DNA of 64,000 bases. Source: Ampelomyces quisqualis (lineage: Eukaryota > Ascomycota > Dothideomycetes > Pleosporales > Phaeosphaeriaceae). The stretch covers positions 1,178,001 through 1,242,000 of the forward strand of contig JAGTXZ010000018.1 of assembly GCA_018398575.1 (NCBI GenBank), in the 5' to 3' direction. A model generated the notes under the pieces. That model searched no databases. It saw only the letters and a list, made by a program, of their open reading frames with translations, and was not told where the DNA came from. This document shows positions 1 through 9,829 of the stretch, one piece after another. The translations under genes and the position numbers were made by a program. The stretch's first letter is position 1. Each line of letters opens with the position of its first letter.

Positions 1-1924
1 CTATTAAGTAGTTAATAGATAGTCTTCTCTAAGAGAGCAGAAGGTTACCCTCTATCTATAAAAAGACTTTATATTTGTCTTTTAAGTATTCTAAGAGCAC
101 TTCTCTAGAGTCTATAGCAACCTTTATTTTTAAGGCTTTCTAGATATCTACTAGGAATGCTGCGTATAGGTAAATAGACTTATTCTTTTATACTCTATTA
201 ATCTAGGTAGAGTATACTACTACTGTAATATTTTGTAGAGAGAAAAGCCTTCTACCTTCTTAGCTCCTTACTCTTGTCTTTGTAGAGTAGATATACACTA
301 ATTTTTTTACTAGAGCTATAGTAATATTATGCTAATCTATTTAAAGATAGCCTAATATTAAGATATACTTATTGTTCCTTTCTAATTTATAGGCCTAAAT
401 TGTTTCCTTATAGCTATCTAGGTCTAAGCGCCTATAATGCCTACAATCTCTCTTAAAGTTACTTTTATACGCTTTAACTTATTCTTGCAAACAAATTTTA
501 CTAAAGCAATAGTATAAGTAAGGCAACTTGTATTAATTAATATAGATATAATTACTAATTTATTAACAATTATATGTATAGTAATAGGTTTCCTGTCTAG
601 CTATTTCCTTTAGAATTATTAAACTTTCTTTTTCTTCTCTAGTGTTAAATTATTGCACTTCTGTCTGCGTCTTTAGACAGAAGTTACTTATTTTCTAAGC
701 TTATACTTTTAGAAGTACTTTCTACTTTATTATCTAGTGCTTTAGCTAAAGTAATTTTAACTAGCTTTATAGGTAGAGACAAGTTGCACTTACTAGCGTA
801 ATGTCTAGACTTACTACAGTGCAAGCATTAATTTTTCTGCCTTTTATAAAACCTTTTCTCTTTTATAGCCTACTTTGCCTTTTTCTTATTATAGAAAGTC
901 TTATTAGGCCTTTCTAAGTAACCTTTTGTAGGCTTCTAGTCTATAGGTTCTCTAGCGTAGCTTTTTCTCTTTAAGTAGTTACTGCTAAGTTTAGCCTTAA
1001 ACAAATTTTCTTTAATAACTACTACTTAGTCTATTAAGTTATAGATACTCTACTCTACTTAGGTATCTACTAAGATTATCTAGTTCTGCAGATTCTGCTA
1101 TATAGCACATAAGTATCTTATTTTTAGGTTTACTTTGTTATTTTCTTTACCTATATTATAGGCTAGCCTTATAAATTCTATATTAAAGTTCTATAAGAAA
1201 GTTTTATTTTGTTAAATTGTTTAGAGCTTCTTTTAAGCTCTTTTTGTATATAGTTTGTCTCTAAATTAGTTCTTAAAGAACTTCTATAGTCTAAGAGCAG
1301 GCCCTAATAGGTTTTGAGTTATCTAAGATAAGGCTATATTTATAGCTGTTCCCTTAAGGCGGTTAAAAATGTACTCTACCTAGGACTCTAAACTTATACT
1401 ATTATACTCTAATTTGTACTTTATTTAGGTCTAGAATATATAATACTTTCTCTAGTCTCTACTAAAAGCTTCTAGGTCTAGAACTTTGTAAGTTTTTTAG
1501 ATAGGTAGGTTTTTAGTAAGAGTTCTTAAGTAGCTAGAAAAGGTAGAGAAGAAAGACTAAGTTGTAAGTCTTGCAATTTGTTCCTATAGTAATCTTATAA
1601 GCTCTACTAGGTTAGGTTTAGGTTCTGCTAGAGCTTTCTCTTTGTCTATCTAGAATAGCCCTACGCTACTTAGTTTCTACTATGCTAATACGCCTTCTAG
1701 TCTGTTTAACAATAACTATTTCTTAATCTACTATTCTTTTAGGTTTAGATACGCGTAGTTAATTATTTAATTAAACTCTGTTTTAATTACTAACCTAGAG
1801 ATGCCTGCACACCCTATTTAGATAGCTTCTACTATTATTTCTTAAACGGTTATTAGCATAGTTACTTATTCTATTATAGAGATTACTAAAAGCTCTTTAG
1901 CCTAGTTAGGTAATTAAATTTAAT
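1..1924 (-). pseudogene. gypsy gag-protease remnant of the left element
   Basis: Read on the minus strand, this stretch encodes Gag and the beginning of the protease/pol region. The best marker is a CCHC zinc knuckle at about 786-827 (C-x2-C-x4-H-x4-C) with all four ligands still present. Gag forms the retrotransposon particle and the knuckle binds its RNA. The frame is interrupted throughout by TAA/TAG at expected Gln or Trp codons. The same order of blocks is found in the copies at 28.2-29.5 kb (minus strand) and 36.2-37.4 kb (plus strand). The rest of pol lies beyond the window start. Confidence 0.8.
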
Positions 1925-2199
1925 TGTAAGGAGGCTTACCTTTAGGAGAGTTACTAAAGTATAAAGGTTGTAAATTTAATACCTATAGCTAATACTAGGT
2001 ACTAGAGATTTTATAGTAGCTATCTAGACCCTAATAGTTCTAGTCTAGAGCAGTATTTAGGTTCTAGTCTAGAGTAGTATTTAGTTCTAGTCTTTAGACC
2101 TTTTGTAGTGCTCTAGCGCAAAAGGTACTAGGTCCTTCTGTTCTAGGACCTAAGGTTTTTTACGTAACTAAGAGATTTTCTAGGTAGCAGCCTGTTACA
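1925..2199 (-). repeat. 5' LTR of left gypsy element (275 bp)
   Basis: It starts TGTAAGG and ends CCTGTTACA, a TG...CA structure. The right part is similar to the 218-bp family B LTR, including the terminal AGCAGCCTGTTACA block. The middle holds repeated TTCTAGTCTAGA-type units, an expanded form of the unit tandemly repeated in the other LTRs. The inner boundary is set by the adjacent AAATTTAAT, which matches the sequence next to the other family B LTRs. Confidence 0.85.
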
Positions 2200-2435
2200 G
2201 AGACAGGCTAGCTAAGTAATAAAGCTAGCTACTAATAACTTTAAGATTCGGTATTAGTCTAGAAAGATAAATCCTATAGATAGGCTTTTAAGGTAACCTA
2301 TAGATAATAGTAACACGCTATATATTAAACTATTAGATATATTACTAGCACTACAAAAGAAATTGTAGCTAGCAGAGACCTAAGCTAAGCTACTTAGTAA
2401 GAAGCTAGCGTTGGTAAGAAGCTAGACAATAGCTT
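2200..2435 (+). pseudogene. element D pol fragment before integrase (tentative)
   Basis: This is a short piece between the left gypsy LTR and the first MITE. It reads as a plus-strand frame with several Gln-type stops. I place it in the RNase H to integrase linker of element D only from position, since integrase follows downstream after the MITE. No diagnostic motif is visible, so it could also come from another part of the element. Confidence 0.4.
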
Positions 2436-3251
2436 TGTTAGGAAAATACAACCTTGGCAATATCCGCAACATTAGCGACACTATTAGAACAGTTAACTAG
2501 ATGGTTCTTGACTGTACTTAACTGTCCCTAGGGTCCTCTATTTGTTCTAGCTGCCTAATTAGACAAAAACGCCTAAAGTGATCCACCTGATCTACTAGAC
2601 CCACTTGCCCTACCCGCGCAATTACGTAATAATTCTCTCTTTAAAATGTACTATTCAAAATTTTTATAGCTGCTCTTGTTGTTAGGATGCAAGGCAGTAA
2701 AGTTTGTAGAGTTTTAAAGTTCTTTGCTAAGGCTTATTTTCACTAAAGCTCTAGCACTTTAACGAGATAATATATTATATTTTTTATTAAAGAAATAGTA
2801 ACTGAAGTGCAGATTTTACTTTAGAACATTTTATTATAATATACTATGTTATAGGTGCGTAGATCTATTGCGTTGAACATACTTAAAGTTTTTTTTAAAC
2901 AGTTTATAACTCTAACGCGCTATATCTTAATAACTAGAGCAGCTACAAAATTTCTAAATAGTGAATTTTAAAGAGGGAATTCTGCTCTATATTTTGTATT
3001 TTTAGGTTACTTACGTAATTATAAAAATTTAGCAATACAGTCACGTAAGTAAAATTGGCAACATTAGCAACACTAGCAACACTAGTAACACAAGTAACAT
3101 AGCTAACCTACTATTAGGTTACTATTAGGTTGCTAGTAACTAGAAGTAAGTAGAGCAACTTTAGTAAATTGTCTAGTAGATAGTATTGCTGTTAGGCTGC
3201 TGCAGGTTGCAGCAATTAGGCTAATCAGATTAATCTTAAATTTTTCTAACG
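2436..3251 (-). mobile_element. TA-target MITE, copy 1 (inverted relative to copy 2)
   Basis: This is an approximately 816-bp non-coding element, the reverse complement of 4145-4997. It is bounded by inverted termini of the type GTTAGGAAAAT...TTTTTCTAAC. It contains short tandem units (CTATTAGGTTA, two copies) where copy 2 has three CAACCTAACAG units. It also holds a GC-richer stretch near 2570-2625 that has kept many C and G bases. No coding frame was seen. The flanks here read TT on both sides, so the TA duplication proved for copy 2 cannot be confirmed for this copy. Confidence 0.8.
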
Positions 3252-4090
3252 TTAATAGTTAGTAGGCAGTTTATATCTTAATAAAGATGTTTCTATAAGC
3301 CTAGTGTATACTGTTAAGGTAACAGCTACAAGCTATAGTCTTAATTAAGAGATTCCTAAGAGCAGACTAGTAATAGCCTAAAGAGTTACGTAGTTATAAG
3401 CAAAAGCTATAGCCTTAGGAAGGTTAGCTTATAAGAAACTTTCTAAGTTCTTTTTTAAAATCTATATATAAGTATAATAGAATAAACTAAAAAGTAGTTG
3501 TACTACGCAAGAATATTAAATCTCTAGCGCCTGCTTATTAAGGCGCTAGTAAACGCCTAAGGCACTAGAAGCTTAACACTTTAGGTAGCCTTTAGTTTAA
3601 GAACTAATTATATATTCTACTAAAGCTAGCTCTTAGAGCTAAGCTGCTTAAGCTATATTATAATAACCTACTTACTAGCTATTTTAGGTAAGCTGAAACG
3701 CTTAAGCTTGTAGCCTAATACTATTATTAGTAAGAGCTTAAAAAAGAGCTTAAGAAGTACATTAACTCTTACTTAGTGTACTAAGGCACAAAGTTACTTA
3801 AATAGCGCTCTACTAGCGTATTAAACGCGCTTCTCTAACCTTAGAAACTATAGTAAGAAATTATAATAGATCTTGTTACAAACCTACTACTTACTAAGCG
3901 CTATAGTGTTATATATAATATAATACTTGTTATAGTTAATAGGTATACTAAAATAGCTAAGTATATTTATATACAAAAAAACAGTTACTACCTTATAGTT
4001 AGTAGATCTATTCTTAGAAAACGTTATATAATTCTTTAGATTACCTAAAGGTATTATATTAGATTACGAAAGCGTCTTTACATTACAATT
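3252..4090 (+). pseudogene. Ty3/gypsy integrase, N-terminal half (element D)
   Basis: Integrase inserts retrotransposon cDNA into the genome. From about 3600 the plus frame gives an H2C2-like segment (KLLKLYYNNLLTSYF, then KKYINSYLVYQGTK) followed by the start of the rve core, with IDLVTNLL around the first catalytic Asp and VNRYTKIAKYI after it. Sequence upstream of about 3560 is the less certain RNase H to integrase linker. The frame carries TAA/TAG stops at expected Gln/Trp codons. It is cut at 4090, before the last catalytic residues, by the insertion of element C; the continuation is at 20401. Confidence 0.85.
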
Positions 4091-5227
4091 TGTAAGAGTT
4101 TTGTATAGTAGTAAAGTTATAAGATAATAATAAAAGTGTAGATACGTTAGAAAAATTTAAGATTAATCTAATTAGCTTAATTAATACAACCTATAGCAGC
4201 CTGATAGTAATACTGTCTACTAGATAATTTGCTAAAGTTGCCTTACTTACTTCTAGTTACTAGCAACCTAACAGCAACCTAACAGCAACCTAACAGAGTT
4301 GCTAGATCTAATAGAGTTGCTAGTGTTGCTAATGTTGCCAATTTTACTCACGTGACTGTATTGCTGTATTTTTATGATTACGTGAGTAATTTAAAAACAC
4401 AAAATATAGAGCGGAATTCCCTCTTTAAAATGCACTATTTAGAATTTTTCTAGCTGCTCTAGTTGTCAAGATATAGCGCTTTAAAGTTATAATATTTAAT
4501 TTTTTTTAAAAAAAAAACTCTAAGTTCGTTTAATGCAATAGATCTAGGCGCCTGCTATATAATAAGACGTAACAGACATGTTCTAAAGTAAAATTAGCTG
4601 TTTAGTTACTATTTCTTAAAAAAAAAATATAATATATTATCTAATTAAAGTGCTACAGCTTTAGCAAGAACAAGCCTTAGCAAAGAACATTAAAATCTAC
4701 AAACTTCACTGCCTTGCATCTCAACAGAAGAGCAGCTATAAGAAATCTGAAAAGTGCGTTTTAAAAAGACAATCAAGCTCTACATTTTAGGTTTTTAGGA
4801 TAATAACGTAATGGCGCGGGTGGGGCAGGTAGGGCAAGTAGAGCAGGTAGAGCAGTTTAAGCGTTTTAGGCTAAATAGGCAGCCAGAACAAATAGGAGAA
4901 TCTAGGAACCGTTAAGTACAGTTAAGAACCATCTAGTTAACTGTTATAATAGTATTGCTGATGTCGCTAACTCTAACAACGTTAAATTTTCCTAACGTAG
5001 AAGTAAGTTAATTTCTATTCTATAGCTTTAGTACAGAACTACTCTTTTATAGATATAAGTAGACGCGTGTCCTTATAACTAGAATATACTAGGTCTACAC
5101 TAGCGTAGCGCTATTAAGATACTAGAGCAGCTATGCGCGTTTTACGTATATAATAGCTAGAATAGCATTATAGTAGCGTAAGCGTATTACTACGCAACTA
5201 ACAGCTCTACACTATAGTATCTTTATA
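4091..5227 (-). repeat. 3' LTR of element C, interrupted by MITE copy 2
   Basis: It starts TGTAAGAG at 4091 and ends CTTTATA at 5227. It aligns over its length with 20120-20400 and, inverted, with 30223-30504. The alignment is broken only by the 853-bp MITE at 4145-4997 plus one duplicated TA. Without those bases it is 282 bp. Terminal TGTAAG and CTTACA form a 6-bp inverted repeat in the undamaged consensus. Confidence 0.9.
4145..4997 (+). mobile_element. TA-target MITE, copy 2 (853 bp) with proven empty site
   Basis: Termini are CGTTAGAAAAATTTAAG and its inverse. TA lies on both sides (4143-4144 and 4998-4999). The LTR copies at 20120-20400 and 30223-30504 have the uninterrupted sequence TAGATAGAAG at this point, so exactly the element plus one TA is extra here. 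A TA duplication points to a Tc1/mariner-type transposase acting in trans; none is encoded here. Inside are a triple CAACCTAACAG repeat at about 4263-4296, A/T runs, and a GC-rich short tandem block at 4812-4854. Confidence 0.9.
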
Positions 5228-6598
5228 ATTATTTTCTTTTCTTTAGAATTACTACCCTAGCAATTTATATAACATAAGGTCTTGTTAGCGTATACTTAAC
5301 GTTATTATTATAAGAGCTGTTGTTATACTAAGGCTAAAACTCTAGGTAAATCTAGAAGATAACTAGTAGCCTTAGTAATAGTAGTAATATAGTAGAACTT
5401 TGTATACCTAATCTTTTCTACTTCTTTAGTAAGAACTATATTATTACTACTACTACACTATCTTCTAGCTCTACACTATTACAATCTTATTACCTCTATA
5501 TTAATTACTATAAGTACTATACTTATACTACCTTCTACTTCTACTATTCTTATAAGTAGTATAACGCTAGCGTTATAATATTGCTAACCTAGCACTTAGG
5601 CTACGCCTATTCACAACTGTAGTAGCGTTTCTAATATTAAGTTAGTAATTTTAATTTACTTCTATTACGCTAAGAGCCTAAGGCTTACTAGTACTTATTA
5701 TAACCTTATAGTTAGTAGCCTACGCTGCAGCTCTTACTAAGGCAAGAAGAAGCTCTACTCTAAAGTCTCTACTAATTTTGTTAAGAGCTAGAATACTATA
5801 TACTAGTAGTAGTAGTGTCTTGCTACTAAAACAAACTCTAACTTTACTATAGTTCCTGCGTAGAAGACAGCGCTGCGCTAGTAGACTAGCTTAGTAAAGC
5901 TTTTCTTATGTATAGAAGTTAAGTAAAGAAGTTGTTATTAGCCTAAGAGTAACAAGATCTAGGTTCTATAAGTTAAGGTAACTAACTACCTATCTACTAT
6001 AGTAAAAGGTATCTTTAACTTACTATAGGCTTAGGTAAGTTATTTTTTCTATTTCTTGCAGTTGCTGCGCTAGCGTTCTAACAGCGTCTAGGCTAACTTT
6101 CTCTCTCTTAGTAAGGCTAACGCATAGTCTAATTCTAACCTTAATTTAAAAGAGAAGAAGTTCTCTACTAGCTCTAAGCCTAGGTCTAAGAATAGTAGTA
6201 GTAGTAAGAGTAGAGATAAGAATAAAACTCTTCTTCTAGAAAGCCCTAGCTCTATGCCTTCTTCTAAGAAGAAGAGTAAGAGTAAGGCTAAGCCTAAGCT
6301 TAAGGCTAAGCCTTAAGCCTAAAGCTAAACCTAAGCCTAAGCCTAAGAAGCGCCTAGCTTTAGCTAGTTCTACTAAGGAACCTGTGTCTAAGCGCGTTAA
6401 GGGCTTAGACACACTTAGTTACCTAGTACGCGCTAGAACAGTAATAGTAAGGCGTAAGGTCCTATTAGAGTTAGGTAATACTATTACCTAAGAACAGCAG
6501 GAAGAGAGTAGAGCTAGAGAGCTTAGTAATAATTTACTAGGCTCTTTAAGCTTCTAGAAGGCTAATAAGAATAATAATAAGTTTCTAGGCTAAGCTAG
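5228..6598 (+). pseudogene. antisense Cys-rich, Lys-rich ORF of gypsy family C (copy in element C)
   Basis: This frame runs opposite to the element's gag-pol and lies beside its 3' LTR. Read through RIP stops, it shows a Cys-rich N-terminal part (RCSSYQGKKKLYSKVS at about 5727-5774, where Tyr codons TAC/TAT likely replaced Cys), then a Lys/Ser/Ala/Pro tail with KSKAKPK-type repeats near 6260-6350. An intron is likely at 6035-6091: donor GTAAGT, branch-like TTCTAAC, acceptor TAG. The second copy of this ORF (21271-22140, minus strand) keeps the same donor and branch sequence. The function is unknown. The Cys pattern resembles small fungal DNA-binding zinc domains, but that is a guess. Confidence 0.6.
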
Positions 6599-6784
6599 TA
6601 TAGTAAAGTAACATAGGAAGTAAGTCTAAAGAACGCTTAAAGCACAGCTAAGGGCATAGACAAGATATAATAGCTAAAGGGCTATTAGAAGACAAGAACT
6701 AACAACACACACATATAATAATAATATATTTAATTCTACATTAAATCTAATAAGCCTTAGAGGTAAATAACGCTCTACTTTATA
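6599..6784 (+). repeat. 5' LTR of element E
   Basis: It begins TATAGTAAAG (TG changed to TA) and ends near CTCTACTTTATA. It matches 17527-17710 closely, including AGTAAGTCTAAAG, GGGCATAGA, TTTAATTCTACATTAAATCT and GAGGTAAATAACGCTCTACT. The last 3-4 bases of the right end are uncertain. Confidence 0.82.
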
Positions 6785-9461
6785 TAGTAACTAATTATAA
6801 CTCTAAATTTCTATTAGCCTAGGCCTTAGGAGGCTGCGTACCTGCGCATACACCTACGCTCTTCTGTAGTTCTTGTAACCTAGAAATTGCAGGAACTTAA
6901 CAGTCTAACAAGTGTTTAGTAAGCTACTACAGTTCTTTCTAAAATATAATTAGTATCTATTCTAAGGACATAGAGTTAGTACTCTAAGATTAGAGGAACA
7001 GAAAGTAGGATCTAGAGCAACGCCTATCTAGAGAGCCTAAAGCAACGCCTATCTAAAGTACCTAGATTAGCTACTACTAGAATTAAGTTAGAAGAGAGAT
7101 TAAGCAGACCTTAAAAAGCAGAGCAATAGCTAAAGAAGCAAGACGCAAGCTGTAGCTAAAGCTATATTAGGCTAAGCAAAAGCGCAAAGTTATTACGCCT
7201 TACTAAGTATATAGTATACTAAAGACGTTCTAGAGCACAGACAGCAGAAATAACTAAGAGCAGACTAAGAAAGATATTAAAACAGGTAGTTAGAAGAAAG
7301 AGAAAACTAACAATTGCTTAGACAGCAAGTATAAAGAAATTAGAAAGAAATTAGTAGACTTTATAACAGAAGCACTATTAGACATTAGAAAAGCTTAAGC
7401 CTTTAGCTTTTTAGAGACTCTACACAAAGCAACAACTTTAATTCTAGTCTGCTAGGCTATTACTCTTCTTTAGTTTATTTAAATAAGCTCTAACTACTAT
7501 TTAGGCAGCTTACAAAAGTAACGCAGAGATAACACAGAACTGCTTAACAGTATATTAAGCTGTTAACGCCTTAAATATCCTAACGCACAGAAAGCTCTAC
7601 TACTAACGCCTGTAGAGTTAATAAGAGAAACTAGCGCAAATATAAGTAGTGCGCTAAAGAAGCAGGCTAAATAGCTATTAGAAGAGCACTCTAGGCGTAA
7701 AAGTTTAAGCTAAGATAACTTAATATTAAGGGCTTTTTAGATACTAGCAGAGTCTTTTAACTAAGTATAGCTTCTATTATACATAACACAGTTACTATCT
7801 TATCTAGTAGAGAATATACTGTTGTTTAATAGAACTAACGTTACAGACTTTTTAGAACGTTTTAAGGACTTCTTAAAGTACTATAGCGTTACAGACTAGA
7901 TAATAATTAACAGACTAGTTGCCTACTGTAAACTAAGATAGAAGACTATTATACAGGCGTCTAAAGAGTATACAGAAGCTTAGGATAACTACTTATAGAG
8001 AGAGCTCTATAATAGCCTCTAACTACACCTTAAAAACAATAACAAAGGTTAATAAGAAGAGCGCGTAGAGTACTTTAAACATTAGCTAGGTTAGTACTAA
8101 ATAAGATTAGACCTAAAGATTAGAGACTACCTGCAGGACTTTTAAATCTGTAGCAAAAGGTATATTAAAGCAGGCACTATTAATAAGGACTGTTGCAGCT
8201 ACTACTTTGTTAAGAGACTGCTACTCTAACACGCAACAAAGATTCTAAAGAGATTTAGCCTAAAAACAGACACTCTAAAGGACTTTAAGTACAAAAAGAT
8301 CTAAGACTACCTAGTAAAGCGCCTAGAAGTAGAGGAGGAAGCACGTATGTTAAATCTAGCAGAAGCTATAAGAGCCTTTAAACTAGAGATAGAGTTTAAA
8401 GTAGAACTAGTAGCTAAACAACTATTAGCCTTACTTTAGCAAAACAACTTTAAACTTAGAATTAAGCTAAAAATAAACTTTTAACCTTCTACTCTTTAGT
8501 TACTAACAAAGAGTACTCTATCTAGAAACTAGCGCAAGTAAGCTCCTCCTAGCGCAGCGCCTATAAAGAAGAAAGTAAATAACCTTGTAGATAAGATGCT
8601 ACAGCTTAGGCTTAACTAAATAACTATTAAGCAGCAGCTATAAAGCATGTAATAGACTTCTTGCAAAGCAAAGCTTATAAACAATCTAGTTATTTATGCC
8701 TTAGTTTGCAAGCAAACTAAAGAGCAATTAGAAGCCCTACAACTATATATACTTTAGCTAGCCCTACAAAACTAGAGCTATTAGAACTACAGGTAACAAT
8801 AGTAAGTACAGAGAAATAATAACTACTAGCGCAATAGCTAGAACTATAGCTACTTAAACAACAATTAGAGTTACTAGCAGGGACGTCTTAGCAGAAAACT
8901 ACTAAGCAGCTTTAGGATAAACTGTTAGGTTTGTAATAAGACTAAGCATTTAAAGCAGAACTGCCTAACACTAAGAGGCTTTATTACTAACAGCTAGTAC
9001 TTTCTTAACAAACGTAACATACTCTAATAGAAAACGCTTAACAATCTATAGAGTAGAGTTACTAGCCTTAGCAACGCACAATAGGCTAAGACTATTTTAG
9101 CTAAGATTAAGAGGTACTTTCTAAAACGTAACGTTAACTCTCTTAAGGTTAAATCTAAGTTTATAGGCAGACCTAGTCTCTCTATTCCTATTAAGAACAA
9201 CGCAGTCTCTATACAGTTAGTACCTAATACCTTAGGAGCGTTATTAGAAGCAAACTGCAACAAGTATTAGGATATATTAGACTGCCTTACATCTAACTCT
9301 AAGAAACTTCTTACTAACAGTAGCTTAGTATTAGCTGTAGTTATTAGCTAAAACTAAGCAAAGCGTAGTAACAGTTAGCCTATATACAGTTAGGTTTAGG
9401 TTTAGAAACTACCTTAGAAACTAGTTAATAGGATCCTATACTTAAAAGGTTATAGAGATAG
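6785..9461 (+). pseudogene. gypsy-type gag of element E
   Basis: The plus-strand frame contains a retrotransposon Gag core: FNRTNVTDFLERFKDFLKYY at about 7824-7890, followed by a long helical segment that ends near DYLVKRLEVEEEARMLNLAEAI (about 8308-8376). This matches the capsid-type Gag seen in fungal Ty3/gypsy elements of the GTNVTDFLERF class. It is read through many Gln-type stops. The first few hundred bases after the LTR would hold the primer binding site and leader. The 3' part, near 9040-9460, may be the gag-protease linker. It is cut at 9461 by the copia LTR. No zinc knuckle was identified. Confidence 0.72.
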
Positions 9462-9800
9462 TGTAACAGAGTATGTAAATTAGCAGATCACAGGATTGTT
9501 ACGTGTAATAACCAAGCATGTCACTAATAAGATAGAATCTATTTAGGACTAGACTAACTTATTAAGCTGTTTCTTGGCTTAGTGTATTTAATCTAATCTA
9601 TCTGGACATAGTATAGAGTAGGAGATAGAAGCCTTTTTACTTACAACAACTTAATCTATAGTATTGCTTAGCTTCTACAGTTATAAGCCCTGCGTTATAA
9701 AACTGCAGTGTTAATTTCCTCTGCGCACCTTATATTGCTAAGGTACTACCTAGATTAACAATTACTCTAATACTCCTTAAAACTCTTTACAAATACTCTC
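9462..9800 (+). repeat. copia A 5' LTR and leader (right boundary uncertain)
   Basis: It starts TGTAACAGAG at 9462 and matches the start of the second copia at 31976. Because neither copy has a recognisable 3' LTR, the right boundary cannot be fixed. An LTR end near GATTAACA (about 9753) or ACTCTTTACA (about 9791) is possible. The sequence GTTACGTGTAATAACCAAGCATG inside it is well preserved. Confidence 0.5.
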
Positions 9801-9829
9801 TACTTAATTAGCTTGTTATTAATTATAGA

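Larger units (their letters stand above)
1..2199 (-). mobile_element. Ty3/gypsy element, family B relative, 5' part (cut by window edge)
   Basis: This is the 5' end of an LTR retrotransposon reading right to left. Its LTR lies at 1925-2199 and gag runs leftwards from it. The order and sequence parallel the intact family B copy at 22141-29693; for example the stretches near 600-700 and 28140-28240 align closely. Its LTR is longer (275 against 217-218 bp) and clearly diverged, so this is a sister subfamily. The 5-bp right flank GAGAC (2200-2204) should recur at the other end, which is outside the window. It appears to be inserted into element D, which continues at 2200. Confidence 0.85.

Noticed and set aside
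2436..4997. One foldback transposon with 0.8-kb terminal inverted repeats
   Set aside because: Each arm has its own terminal inverted repeats, and the right arm alone is inserted in an LTR with a TA duplication. They are two separate MITE insertions that happen to be inverted.
4095..5227. A solo LTR at 4091-5227
   Set aside because: The matching LTR at 20120-20400 and the CAATT/TAATT duplication show that it is one end of a nested full element.
9024..9263. Minus-strand open frame of 79 codons
   Set aside because: It lies opposite to the gag region of element E, has no recognisable domain, and gag coding on the plus strand explains the sequence.
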